Source: an uncultured Clostridia bacterium
GTDB taxonomy: Bacteria; Bacillota; Clostridia; Oscillospirales; Oscillospiraceae
DNA length: 64,000 nucleotides
Reading direction: 5' to 3'
Assembly: GCA_946550725.1 (NCBI GenBank)
Contig: CAMNQX010000003.1
Coordinates: forward strand, 62,001-126,000
Shown here: positions 35,407 through 45,001 of the stretch, piece by piece
Layout of the letters: each line of letters starts with the position of its first letter
Position numbering within the stretch: the first letter of the stretch is position 1
The notes under the pieces: generated by a model
Seen by the model: only the letters and a program-made list of their open reading frames with translations
What the model was told of the DNA's origin: nothing
The model's database searches: none
Made by a program: the position numbers and the translations under genes

Positions 35407-35784
35407 GTGGAGCTGAACGCCATGTTCAAAAGCGTGTTGGAGCAGGACCGCGCCGCCGTTGTGCTGTGCGACCTCCAACACACCATCGTCTACATGAATC
35501 CCGCCGCCGTGGCCCGGTACGCCAACCGGGGTGGGGCGGCACTGGTGGGCAAGAGCCTGCTGGACTGCCACAACGCCGCGTCCGGCGCCATGATCGAGAA
35601 GGTGGTGGCGTGGTTCGCCGCAGACAAGGGCCACAACCTCGTCTATACCTACCGCAACGTCAAGGAAAACAAGGACGTTTACATGGTGGCCCTGCGGGAC
35701 GGGGACGGGACCCTCATCGGCTACTACGAAAAGCACGAATACCGCAGTCCGGAGACGATGGCGCTCTACGATTTCGGGGACTGA
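35407..35784 (+). CDS. PAS-like domain protein
   Basis: IVYMNPAAVARYANRGGAALVGKSLLDCH, GHNLVYTYRNVKENKDVYMVALRDGDGTLIGYYE; GTG start. Confidence 0.7.
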   Translation: MELNAMFKSVLEQDRAAVVLCDLQHTIVYMNPAAVARYANRGGAALVGKSLLDCHNAASGAMIEKVVAWFAADKGHNLVYTYRNVKENKDVYMVALRDGDGTLIGYYEKHEYRSPETMALYDFGD

Positions 35785-35799
35785 CGAGGGGGAGCGCGC

Positions 35800-36738
35800 A
35801 TGAGCAAGCCGAAGGTATACATTGACGGACAGGCGGGCACCACGGGGCTGCAGATCTACGGGCGGCTGCAGAGCCGGGACGACATTGAACTGCTCGCCAT
35901 CGACCCGGACAAGCGTAAGGACGAGAGCGCCCGCCGGGAGTGTCTCAACGAGGCGGATCTCGCCATCCTCTGCCTGCCCGACGAGGCGGCACGGGAGGCG
36001 GTGGGCCTCATCCGAAACGGCCGCACCAAGGTCATCGACTGCTCCACCGCCCACCGCACGGCGGAGGGCTGGGTGTACGGCCTGCCCGAGCTTTGGCGGC
36101 AGCGGGAGAAGCTGCACGCCGCCAAACGGGTGGCCAACCCGGGCTGCTACGCTACGGGAGCCATCGTTCTGCTGCGTCCTCTGGTTGGGGCGGGGTTTTT
36201 AAGCACGGAGAACCCACTGACCATCCACGCCCTGTCCGGGTACACCGGGGGCGGGAACAAGGCCATCGGGCAGTATGAGTCCGGGGAGCGGCCCGCCGAG
36301 CTTTCCAGTCCCCGGCACTACGCTCTGAGCCTTTCCCACAAGCACATTCCCGAGATCATGGCCCAGACGGGCCTTCACCGCAAGCCTCTTTTTTGCCCCA
36401 TCATCTGCGACTTTCCCCAGGGGATGGTGGTGTCAGTCCCTATGTCCCTGACCTGGATGGGCGGGGTGGACCAAAGGCTTCTGCGTAGGTGCTATGAGCG
36501 GTATTATCAGGGAGAGCCGTTGGTGCGGCTGGCCCCGAAAACCGTCCCTGAGGACGGATTTTTAGGAAGCAACAACTACGCCGGGCGGGACGATCTGGAG
36601 ATCATCCTGTGCGGGAACGACGATCAGGCGGTGGCCTTTGCAAGGTTCGACAACCTGGGCAAGGGAGCCTCCGGCGCGGCGGTGCAGAACATGAACATCA
36701 TGCTGGGCTTTGAGGAGACCAAGGGATTGAATTTGTGA
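35800..36738 (+). CDS. argC: N-acetyl-gamma-glutamyl-phosphate reductase (short, type 2 form)
   Basis: VYIDGQAGTTGLQIYGRL, DCSTAHR, NPGCYATGAI. Confidence 0.93.
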   Translation: MSKPKVYIDGQAGTTGLQIYGRLQSRDDIELLAIDPDKRKDESARRECLNEADLAILCLPDEAAREAVGLIRNGRTKVIDCSTAHRTAEGWVYGLPELWRQREKLHAAKRVANPGCYATGAIVLLRPLVGAGFLSTENPLTIHALSGYTGGGNKAIGQYESGERPAELSSPRHYALSLSHKHIPEIMAQTGLHRKPLFCPIICDFPQGMVVSVPMSLTWMGGVDQRLLRRCYERYYQGEPLVRLAPKTVPEDGFLGSNNYAGRDDLEIILCGNDDQAVAFARFDNLGKGASGAAVQNMNIMLGFEETKGLNL

Positions 36739-36739
36739 C

Positions 36740-36830
36740 CGGAAACGCGGGCCGATGGGGACATCGGCCCCTACAAGACAACAAACGATCCGGTAGGATC
36801 GTAGGGGCGGCTGTCCTCAGCCGCCCGCAG
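36740..36830. repeat. GTAGGGGC-type dispersed intergenic repeat copy
   Basis: GGGCCGATGGGGACATCGGCCCCTAC and GTAGGGGCGGCTGTCCTCAGCCGCCCG inverted repeats between argC and argJ. Confidence 0.65.
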
Positions 36831-36843
36831 AGGAGGAATTGGG

Positions 36844-38070
36844 ATGAAAAACGTGACCGGCGGCGTGTGCGCCGCCAAGGGCTTTACCGCCGGGGGGGTC
36901 CACTGCGGCGTGAAGGAGGGGGCCGACCCCGCCAAGAAGGACCTGGCTCTGATCTTGTCCGAGACGGAGTGTCAGGCGGCGGCGGTGTACACCACCAACC
37001 GGGTGAAGGCCGCGCCCATCTATGTCACCATGGAGCATCTGGAGGACGGGGTGTGCCGGGGGATCATCGCCAACAGCGGCAACGCCAACGCCTGCGCCCC
37101 GGAGAGCCACGAAAACGCCCTGGAGATGTGCACCATGGCGGCCACCGCCACCGGGCTGAAGGCCCAGGACTTCGTGGTGGCCTCCACCGGGGTCATCGGC
37201 CAGACCATCCGTCTGGCCCCCATTCAGGCGGGTCTGCCGGGACTGGTGAAGGCGCTGAGCCACAGCGCGGACGCCTCCGATGCGGCGGCCCACGCTATCA
37301 TGACCACCGACACGGTGAAGAAGGAACTGGCAGTGACGGTGGAGATCGGCGGAAAGACCGTCACCATCGGCGCTATTGCCAAGGGCAGCGGCATGATCCA
37401 CCCCAACATGGGCACCATGCTCTGCTTCATCACCACCGACTGCGCCATCACCCATGAGATGCTCCAGGACGCCCTTCACGAGATCGTCCCCCGCACCTTC
37501 AACCGGGTCACCGTGGACGGGGACACCTCCACCAACGACATGTGCGTGGTGCTGGCCAACGGCCTGGCGGGCAACGGGCAGATCGAGTGGAAGGACGACG
37601 ATTATAACACCTTTGCCCAGGCGCTGCGTTATGTCTGCGAGCAGCTGGCCCGTTCCATCGCCGCCGACGGCGAGGGGGCCAGCCGCCTCATCACCTGCAC
37701 GGTGCGTTCCGCCCGCGGCGAGGAGAGCGCGGAGCGCCTGGCCAAGGCTGTGGTCGGCTCCGCTCTGGTGAAGGCCGCCATGTTCGGCGCGGACGCCAAC
37801 TGGGGCCGGGTGCTGTGCGCCATGGGCTACTCCAAGGCCCCCTTCCGCCCCGAGTATGTGGACATGAAGTTTTCCTCCGCCGCCGGGGAGGTGGCCGTGT
37901 GCGAAAAGGGCACCGGCCTTGCCTTTGACGAGGAGCTGGCGAAAAAGGTGCTCACCCAGGACGAGGTGGTCATTGACGTTTCCCTCAATGAGGGCGACCA
38001 CGAGGCCACCTGCTGGGGCTGCGACCTCACATATGATTACGTCAAGATCAATGGAGATTATCGAACATAA
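36844..38070 (+). CDS. argJ: Glutamate N-acetyltransferase / amino-acid acetyltransferase
   Basis: VTGGVCAAKGFTAGGVHCGVK, IANSGNANAC, AKGSGMIHPNMGTML. Confidence 0.95.
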   Translation: MKNVTGGVCAAKGFTAGGVHCGVKEGADPAKKDLALILSETECQAAAVYTTNRVKAAPIYVTMEHLEDGVCRGIIANSGNANACAPESHENALEMCTMAATATGLKAQDFVVASTGVIGQTIRLAPIQAGLPGLVKALSHSADASDAAAHAIMTTDTVKKELAVTVEIGGKTVTIGAIAKGSGMIHPNMGTMLCFITTDCAITHEMLQDALHEIVPRTFNRVTVDGDTSTNDMCVVLANGLAGNGQIEWKDDDYNTFAQALRYVCEQLARSIAADGEGASRLITCTVRSARGEESAERLAKAVVGSALVKAAMFGADANWGRVLCAMGYSKAPFRPEYVDMKFSSAAGEVAVCEKGTGLAFDEELAKKVLTQDEVVIDVSLNEGDHEATCWGCDLTYDYVKINGDYRT

Positions 38071-38202
38071 GCCGCGTTAAAATTCCGCCATCCCGCGTTG
38101 CCGCGGCTTGCCGTACACACGGTACTGTCTGCGTCCCGCCGCCTTGCTGGCAAAATTTTTCCAGCGGCTTAGAAACGTGTAAAAGAGTGGGGTGATTTTC
38201 CC

Positions 38203-39054
38203 ATGTCGAAACTGATCGACCGGGCGCAGGTGCTGGTAGAGGCCCTGCCCTACATCCAGAGCTTCAACGGTAAGACCATCGTGGTGAAATACGGCGGCAA
38301 CGCCATGGTGTCCGATGAGCTGCGCACCGCCGTCATCTCCGACATCGTCCTGCTGTCCCTCATCGGCGTGCGCGTGGTGGTGGTCCACGGCGGCGGGCCG
38401 GAGATCTCCGCCATGCTCAAGAAGATCGGCAAGGAGTCCAAATTCGTGGACGGGCTGCGTGTCACCGACGGGGAAACCATGGACGTGGTGCAGCAGGTGC
38501 TGTGCGGCAAGGTGAACAAGGACCTGGTGGCCACCCTCAACCGCACCGGCGGCAAGGCCATCGGCCTTTGCGGCATGGACGGGGGACTGTTCCAGGCGGT
38601 GAAGCTGGACGAAAAGTACGGCCAGGTGGGGAGCATCATCCGGGTGGACCCCGCCGCCGTGGTGGACTGCCTCAACGCCGGGTATGTGCCGGTGGTGTCC
38701 ACCGTGGCCCAGGGGATGGACGAAAGCGTGGCTTACAACGTCAACGCCGACACCGCCGCCGCCAAGCTGGCCATCGCCCTGAGGGCGGAAAAGCTGATTT
38801 TGCTCACCGACGTGCGCGGCCTGCTCCGCGACCCCAAGGACGAGAGCACCCTCATCCCCACCCTCCACCCCTCCGACGTGCCCGGCCTTGTCAAGGACGG
38901 GGTCATTCAGGGGGGCATGATCCCCAAGGTGGACTGCTGCGTGGAGGCGGTGCGCTCCGGGGTGCGGGGGGCGCACATTTTGGACGGCCGCATTCCCCAC
39001 TCCATCCTCATTGAGATGCTGTCGGACAGCGGCGTGGGAACGATGATCCTGTAA
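38203..39054 (+). CDS. argB: Acetylglutamate kinase
   Basis: KTIVVKYGGNAM, VVVVHGGGPEIS, YNVNADTAAAKLA. Confidence 0.97.
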   Translation: MSKLIDRAQVLVEALPYIQSFNGKTIVVKYGGNAMVSDELRTAVISDIVLLSLIGVRVVVVHGGGPEISAMLKKIGKESKFVDGLRVTDGETMDVVQQVLCGKVNKDLVATLNRTGGKAIGLCGMDGGLFQAVKLDEKYGQVGSIIRVDPAAVVDCLNAGYVPVVSTVAQGMDESVAYNVNADTAAAKLAIALRAEKLILLTDVRGLLRDPKDESTLIPTLHPSDVPGLVKDGVIQGGMIPKVDCCVEAVRSGVRGAHILDGRIPHSILIEMLSDSGVGTMIL

Positions 39055-39068
39055 GGGAGGAAAACGGT

Positions 39069-40256
39069 ATGGACTTCAAGACCTTAGAGGCGCTGGACAA
39101 GCAATATGTGATGCAGACCTACGCCCGCTTCCCCGTGGCCTTTGACCACGGAAGCGGCGCGACCCTTTACGACGTGGACGGCAAGGAGTACATCGACTTC
39201 TCCTCCGGCATCGGGGTCAACTCCCTGGGCTACGGCAGCGAGCCTTGGGTCAACGCCATCGCCCAGCAGATCGTGAAGCTGGGCCACGTGTCCAACCTCT
39301 TTTACACCGCCCCCTATGTGGAGCTGGCCCAGACCCTGGTGGAGCGGGCGGGGATGAGCAACGTGTTCTTCGCCAACTCCGGCGCGGAGGCCAACGAGGG
39401 CATGATCAAGCTGGCGCGGAAGTACTCCTTTGACAAATACGGAAAGGGCCGGGGGACCATCCTCACCCTGCGCCAGTCCTTCCACGGCCGCACCGTTACC
39501 ACCCTGTCCGCCACCGGACAGGACGTGTTCCACAACTACTTCTTCCCCTTTAACGAGGGCTTCCGTTACGCCGAGCCGACCATGGACGGTATTTCCGAAG
39601 TAGCGGGCCACGACGTGTGCGCCGTGATGCTGGAGCTGGTCCAGGGCGAGGGAGGCGTGAACCCCATGGAGCGCGCCTTCGTCCACGACCTGGCGGTGCT
39701 GTGCGCCGAGCGGGACTGGCTGCTGCTCATCGACGAGGTGCAGACCGGCGTGGGCCGCACGGGGACGCTGTTCGCCTACCAGCAGTACGGCGTGCTCCCC
39801 GACGCGGTGTCCTTTGCCAAGGGCATCGCCGGCGGCCTGCCCTTCGGCGGAGTGATGGCAAACGAAAAGTGCCGGGAGGTGCTCACCGCCGGCACCCACG
39901 CCACCACCTTCGGCGGCAACCCTGTTTGCGCCTCCGCCGCCAAGGCGGTGCTGGACACCTTGAATGAGACGTTTTTGGCCCAGGTGAAAGAAAAGGGCGA
40001 CTACTTACGCACCCGCATCGACGGCCTGGAGCTGCCGGGGCTGGGGCAGACCCGCGGCCTGGGCCTGATGATCGGCATTCAGGTAGAGGAGGGCTTCGAG
40101 AACAAGGCCCTGGCCCGCAGGCTGTTGGAAAACGGTCTGGTGGTCCTCACCGCCGGGGGCAACGTCCTGCGGCTGCTGCCGCCGCTGACTATTACCAAGG
40201 AGGAGATGGACAAGGGCCTCTCCATTTTGCAAAAGACGCTGGAGGCGGCGGGATGA
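39069..40256 (+). CDS. argD: Acetylornithine aminotransferase
   Basis: FANSGAEANEGMIKLAR, SFHGRT, LLIDEVQTGVGRTG. Confidence 0.95.
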   Translation: MDFKTLEALDKQYVMQTYARFPVAFDHGSGATLYDVDGKEYIDFSSGIGVNSLGYGSEPWVNAIAQQIVKLGHVSNLFYTAPYVELAQTLVERAGMSNVFFANSGAEANEGMIKLARKYSFDKYGKGRGTILTLRQSFHGRTVTTLSATGQDVFHNYFFPFNEGFRYAEPTMDGISEVAGHDVCAVMLELVQGEGGVNPMERAFVHDLAVLCAERDWLLLIDEVQTGVGRTGTLFAYQQYGVLPDAVSFAKGIAGGLPFGGVMANEKCREVLTAGTHATTFGGNPVCASAAKAVLDTLNETFLAQVKEKGDYLRTRIDGLELPGLGQTRGLGLMIGIQVEEGFENKALARRLLENGLVVLTAGGNVLRLLPPLTITKEEMDKGLSILQKTLEAAG

Positions 40257-40864
40257 AACTCCACTACATGGGCAAATTCAGCGGCAACGTGGCCGACATC
40301 CCCCATGGAGAGCACAAGCCCAACGCCGTGAAATTCAAGGAGGCGGACGACCCCAAGAAGCTGGCGGTGATTGCCAACGCCTGGGCCTTGGTCATCACCC
40401 TGGTGTGCCTTGCAGCCTACGGGGCGCGGATCGGAATGGCGGGGCTGGAGAGGGGCTTTGCCGTATGGGGACAGATGATGATCGGGTTCGGCCTTGCCAT
40501 GCTGTCCCTCTTCCCCCACGAGTTTCTTCACGCCGTCTGCATGAAGGAAGACGTGTACCTCTACACCAACTTCAAGCAGGGGATGCTGTTCGTCACGGGG
40601 CCGGAGGATATGTCCAAGGCCCGGTTCGTCTTCATGTCCCTTTGTCCCAACCTGGTGTTCGGGCTGATCCCCTTCGTCCTCTTTCTGATCTGGCCGAACC
40701 TTGCGGTACTGGGCGCGCTGGGGGCGCTGTCCATCGGCGCGGGGGCGGGGGACTACTACAACGTGTTTCACGCTCTGACCCAGATGCCCAAGGGGGCGCG
40801 GACCTATCTTTATCAGTTCAACTCCTGGTGGTATCTGCCGGAGAACAAGGAGGAACAGGCATGA
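40253..40864 (+). CDS. DUF3267-like membrane protein with zincin motif
   Basis: LSLFPHEFLHAVCM (HExxH) in a multi-TM protein; ATGA overlaps with argD and argF. Confidence 0.7.
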   Translation: MKLHYMGKFSGNVADIPHGEHKPNAVKFKEADDPKKLAVIANAWALVITLVCLAAYGARIGMAGLERGFAVWGQMMIGFGLAMLSLFPHEFLHAVCMKEDVYLYTNFKQGMLFVTGPEDMSKARFVFMSLCPNLVFGLIPFVLFLIWPNLAVLGALGALSIGAGAGDYYNVFHALTQMPKGARTYLYQFNSWWYLPENKEEQA

Positions 40865-41790
40865 AAAAGGACCTTTTGAAGCTGCTGGACCTGTCCAAAG
40901 AGGACATTTTGACCATTCTGGACACCGCCGACCAGATGAAGTACAGCCTCAAGCACGGCATCCCCCACCGGGTGCTGGAGGGCAAGACTCTGGCCATGAT
41001 CTTTGAGAAGAATTCCACCCGCACCCGCGTCTCCTTTGAGACGGGGATGTATCAGCTGGGCGGCCACGCCCTGTTTTTGTCGGGGAAGGAGAGCCAGATC
41101 GGCCGGGGAGAGCCCATCGAGGACACCGCCCGGGTGCTGAGCCGCTATTGCGACGGCATCATGATCCGCACCTACGCCCAGGACGAGGTGGAGACCCTGG
41201 CCAAGTACGCCTCCATCCCCGTCATCAACGGCCTCACCGATTTCTGCCACCCCTGCCAGGTGCTGGCCGACCTGATGACCGTGCGGGAGAAAATGACCCG
41301 GCTGGAGGGGCTGAAGCTCACCTTCATCGGTGACGGCAACAACATGGCGAACTCCCTCATCGTGGGCGCGCTGAAGTGCGGCATGAAGGCCGCCGCGGCC
41401 TGCCCCGAGGGGTACGACCCCGACCCGGCGGTGCTGGACTTTGCCAAGGGCTTTGGGCGCGATTTCACCCTCTGCCGCGACCCCAGGGAGGCCGCCGCAG
41501 ATGCGGACGTGATCGTCACCGACGTGTGGGCGTCCATGGGGCAGGAGGAGGAAAAGGCCAAGCGGGAGAAATCCTTCGCCGGGGTCTATCAGGTCAATGA
41601 GGACCTGATGAAGCTGGCCCACGAGGGCTGCATGGTGCAGCACTGCCTGCCCGCCCACCGGGGAGAGGAGATCACGGCGGAGGTCTTTGAAGCCCACGCC
41701 GACGAAATTTTTGAAGAGGCGGAGAACCGCCTCCACGCCCAAAAAGCCGTTATGGCGATCCTGATGGGAAGCGCGAGGGTAGACGCATAG
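40861..41790 (+). CDS. argF: Ornithine carbamoyltransferase
   Basis: FEKNSTRTRVSFETGMYQLGG, NGLTDFCHPCQVLADL, VQHCLPAHRGEE. Confidence 0.96.
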   Translation: MKKDLLKLLDLSKEDILTILDTADQMKYSLKHGIPHRVLEGKTLAMIFEKNSTRTRVSFETGMYQLGGHALFLSGKESQIGRGEPIEDTARVLSRYCDGIMIRTYAQDEVETLAKYASIPVINGLTDFCHPCQVLADLMTVREKMTRLEGLKLTFIGDGNNMANSLIVGALKCGMKAAAACPEGYDPDPAVLDFAKGFGRDFTLCRDPREAAADADVIVTDVWASMGQEEEKAKREKSFAGVYQVNEDLMKLAHEGCMVQHCLPAHRGEEITAEVFEAHADEIFEEAENRLHAQKAVMAILMGSARVDA

Positions 41791-41833
41791 CCTCGGATGG
41801 AACGGAGCGAGGGGCGGGCTTGTGGCCCGCCCC
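41768..41833 (+). repeat. Stop-codon-adjacent hairpin element, half copy E merged with a terminator
   Basis: GAAGCGCGAGGGTAGACGCATAGCCTCGGATGGAACGGAGCGAGGGGCGGGC-TTGTG-GCCCGCCCC then TTTTT; contains argF stop TAG. Confidence 0.7.
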
Positions 41834-41849
41834 TTTTTGCACCTACATT

Positions 41850-42001
41850 TGTGTAGGGCGCGACCACTGGGCGCGCCGGGTCGTCGCGCCCTGCGGATGA
41901 GACTTGCAACGTTGTTACGTAGGGGTCGATGTCCTTATCGGCCCGCCAACGGACGCACGATTCACAGACGTATTGTAGGGGCGCACATCGTGCGCCCGCG
42001 C
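41850..42001. repeat. GTAGGGGC-type dispersed repeat copy or copies
   Basis: TGTAGGGCGCGACC..., GTAGGGGTCGATGTCCTTATCGGCCCG, TGTAGGGGCGCACATCGTGCGCCCG. Confidence 0.65.
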
Positions 42002-42002
42002 A

Positions 42003-42033
42003 AAAAGGGACGGCTCTATGAGCCGTCCCTTTT
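42003..42033 (-). terminator. Terminator of EF-G-like gene
   Basis: AAAAGGGACGGCTC-TAT-GAGCCGTCCCTTTT. Confidence 0.8.
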
Positions 42034-42050
42034 GATCTGTTATAATGCGC

Positions 42051-44126
42051 TTACTCCTCGGCCTCCGCCTTGGCGTCGGCGATGACCTTGTCCTGGACGG
42101 GCTGGGGCGCGTCCTCGTAGCGGACGAAGGAGAAGGTGAAGGAGCCGCGGGACTGGGTCATGGACCGCAGGTCGATGGCATAGGTGTCCATCTCAGCCAT
42201 GGGGACCTCGGCCTCCAGCACCTGGTTGCCCTCGCCGTCGGGGTTCATGCCCATGACGCGGCCGCGGCGCTTGGTGATGTCGCCCATGACATCGCCCATG
42301 TAGCTGTCGGGGATGGTGACCTTAAGGGCGCCAATCGGCTCCAACAGGACGGGGGAAGCCTCGGGCATGGCGGCGCGGTAGGAGATCTGGGCGGCGGTCT
42401 TGAAGGCGATCTCGGAGGAGTCCACGGGGTGGTAGCTTCCGTCATAGAGGGTGGCCTTCAAATTGACCACGGGGTAGCCCGCCAGCGGGCCGTGGACGAC
42501 CGCTTCTCTGAGGCCCTTTTCCACCGCGGGGAAGAAGTTCTTGGGCACGGCGCCGCCGAACACCTCCTCGGCAAACACCAGCTCTTCCTCGTCGGGATTC
42601 GGCTCAAAGCGGATCCACACGTCGCCGAACTGGCCGGAGCCGCCGGTCTGCTTCTTGTGGCGGCCCTGCTTCTCCACCTTTTTGCGGATCTTCTCCCGGT
42701 AGGGGACCTTGGGGGTCTTCAGCTCCGCGTCCACGTTGAAGCGGCTCTTGAGCTTGCTCACCAGCACGTCCACCTGAATGTCGCCGGCGGCGTAAATGAC
42801 CATCTGGTGGGTCTCGGCGTTGTTGACGAAGTAGAAGGAGGGGTCCTCCTCGCACATCCGGTTCAGGCCCTGGGCGATCTTGTCCTCCTGGCCCCGGGTC
42901 TTGGGGTAGATAGCCACGGAATAGCACGGCTCGGCGAAGGGGATCGGCTCGATCTTCACCACCTTGCGCGGCTCACACAGGGTGTCGCCGGTCTTGAGCT
43001 TATCCATCTTGGACACCGCGCCGATGTCGCCGCAACCCAGCTCCTTGACCTCCTCGGCCTTCTTGCCCTTGATGACGTAGAGGCGGCCCAGCTTCTCCGC
43101 TTCGTTGGTGCGGGCGTTGACCATGGGCATATCGGGCTTGATGGAGCCGGAGAGGACCTTGATGTAGGAGTACTTACCGTACTGGTCGGAGACGGTCTTG
43201 AACACGTAGGCGGTGGGCAGGGCGCCGGGGGCGATGACGAACTTGTCGGCGTGGCCGTCGGCGTTCTCCGCCATGAGGGCGCGGCCCTCCAGGGGGGTGG
43301 GGAGCATCTCCACGATGGTGTCCAGCAGCATCCGGGTGCCCAGGCCGCTGAGGGCGGAGCCGCACACCACGGGGAACAGGGACAGGTCCTTCACGCCCTG
43401 GCGCAGGCCCTGGAGCATCTCGGCGTAGGTGAAGTCCTCGCCGGAGAAGTACTTGTCCATGAACTCCTCGCTGGTCTCGGCCACGGATTCCTTCAGCGCG
43501 TCGTAAAGCTCGTCCAGGACGGGCTTCTTGTCCTCGGGGACGTCGATCTCGATGCGCTCGGCCTTGGAGCCGATCTCAAAGGCCCGCTTGTGGAGCACGT
43601 CGATGATGCCGATGACCTTCTTGTTGGCGTCCCAGATGGGGGCGGCCACAGGGGCGATGTTCTTGCCGAACCGCTCCCGCAGGGTCTCGAAGGCGGCGTT
43701 GTAGTCGGAGTTGTCCTCGTCGGTCTTGGAGATATAGAGAAGGCGGGGGATCTTCCGCTGCTCGCAGTATTTCCAGGCCTTCTCCGCGCCCACGCTCATC
43801 CCCGCCTTGGCGGAGCAGACGATGATGGCGGCGTCGGCCACCTGAAGGGCCTCCATCACGTCGCCGGCGAAGTCGAAGGCGCCCGGGGTGTCCAGCACGT
43901 TGATCTTGCAGCCGTTGTACTCCACAGGGGCGATCGCGGTGGAGATGGAGGTCTGGCGGCGGATCTCCTCGGGGTCGAAGTCACACAGGGTGTTACCGTC
44001 GGCGGTGTTGCCCAGGCGGACGGTACCGCCGGTGATGTAAAGCATGCTCTCCACCAGGGTGGTCTTGCCGTTGCCCGCGTGGCCCAGCAGGCAGACGTTG
44101 CGGATGTTCTGTACGGAATAGCTCAT
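42051..44126 (-). CDS. Elongation factor G-like translational GTPase (EF-G paralog)
   Basis: GHAGNGKTTLVESML P-loop, DTPGAFDFAGDV, EF-G domains IV/V (GRVMGMNPDGEGNQVLEAEVP). Confidence 0.92.
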   Translation of the reverse strand: MSYSVQNIRNVCLLGHAGNGKTTLVESMLYITGGTVRLGNTADGNTLCDFDPEEIRRQTSISTAIAPVEYNGCKINVLDTPGAFDFAGDVMEALQVADAAIIVCSAKAGMSVGAEKAWKYCEQRKIPRLLYISKTDEDNSDYNAAFETLRERFGKNIAPVAAPIWDANKKVIGIIDVLHKRAFEIGSKAERIEIDVPEDKKPVLDELYDALKESVAETSEEFMDKYFSGEDFTYAEMLQGLRQGVKDLSLFPVVCGSALSGLGTRMLLDTIVEMLPTPLEGRALMAENADGHADKFVIAPGALPTAYVFKTVSDQYGKYSYIKVLSGSIKPDMPMVNARTNEAEKLGRLYVIKGKKAEEVKELGCGDIGAVSKMDKLKTGDTLCEPRKVVKIEPIPFAEPCYSVAIYPKTRGQEDKIAQGLNRMCEEDPSFYFVNNAETHQMVIYAAGDIQVDVLVSKLKSRFNVDAELKTPKVPYREKIRKKVEKQGRHKKQTGGSGQFGDVWIRFEPNPDEEELVFAEEVFGGAVPKNFFPAVEKGLREAVVHGPLAGYPVVNLKATLYDGSYHPVDSSEIAFKTAAQISYRAAMPEASPVLLEPIGALKVTIPDSYMGDVMGDITKRRGRVMGMNPDGEGNQVLEAEVPMAEMDTYAIDLRSMTQSRGSFTFSFVRYEDAPQPVQDKVIADAKAEAEE

Positions 44127-44177
44127 TTGCCTCGCTCCTTCGTGTTGGAAGTGGTCGTTCCGAAAAACCTATTAGTC

Positions 44178-44206
44178 ATTATACACCAAAGGAAAGCGTC
44201 TGACAA
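44178..44206 (-). promoter_or_regulatory. Promoter of the EF-G-like gene
   Basis: Minus strand TTGTCA - 17 bp - TATAAT. Confidence 0.7.
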
Positions 44207-44320
44207 CTGTTATTTTCGGAAAAATGCCAAGAGACTGAAAACCCGTGATACCACCAGGAAAAGCGGCGCGCATACCCGCCTCAAATTCGGGCATACTGGC
44301 CGTGATTGGAGGGGTTTTGC

Positions 44321-45001
44321 GTGTTGATCGCACTGTTTCGCACGGTGGTGCTCTACCTGCTCATCATTCTGGGCATCCGCCTGATGGGAAAGCGGCAGGT
44401 GGGGGAGCTGGAACCCAGCGAGCTGGTGTTCACCCTCCTCATCGCCGACCTGGCGGCGGTACCCATGCAGGACTTTGGCATCCCCCTGACCCGGGGCGTG
44501 ATCCCCATTGTCGTGCTGCTGTGCGTGACGCTGCTGTTGTCCCTGCTCACCATGCGGAGCATCAAGTTCCGCGCCTTCATCTGCGGCCGGCCGGGTATCG
44601 TGGTGCGGGACGGCAAGGTCTGCCAGGCGGAGATGGAGAAGAACCGCTTCACCCTGGACGAGCTGTCCGAGGAGCTGCGCATCCAGGGGTACAGCGACAT
44701 CTCCAAGGTCAAGTACGCCATTCTGGAGACCAACGGCCAGCTGACGGTGCTGCTGAATGCGGAGGAGCAGCCGGTGACGGCGGCGCAGATGGGCCTAAAG
44801 CCGAAGGACCCGGGCCTGCCCGCCCTCATCATCAGCGACGGGCGGCTGCTGGAGGACAATCTCCGCAAGCGGGGCTTGGACGACAAGTGGCTGGAAAAGC
44901 AGCTGTCCCATCACCATGTGCGGCGGGTGAAGGACGTGTTCCTCCTGTCGGTGGATGAGCAGGGGACAGTCTACTTTGCGGAAAAGGAGAAGCGGCGGTG
45001 A
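44321..45001 (+). CDS. DUF421 (YetF-like) membrane protein
   Basis: RLMGKRQVGELEPSELVFTLLIADLAAVPM; GGAGGGG RBS before GTG. Confidence 0.85.
   Translation: MLIALFRTVVLYLLIILGIRLMGKRQVGELEPSELVFTLLIADLAAVPMQDFGIPLTRGVIPIVVLLCVTLLLSLLTMRSIKFRAFICGRPGIVVRDGKVCQAEMEKNRFTLDELSEELRIQGYSDISKVKYAILETNGQLTVLLNAEEQPVTAAQMGLKPKDPGLPALIISDGRLLEDNLRKRGLDDKWLEKQLSHHHVRRVKDVFLLSVDEQGTVYFAEKEKRR

Noticed and set aside
38071-38202. argJ-argB intergenic segment considered as another copy of the stop-codon hairpin family
   Set aside because: Follows a stop codon and has some inverted sequence, but lacks the ATGGA..GGAGCG / CGGAGGGAAGC core.
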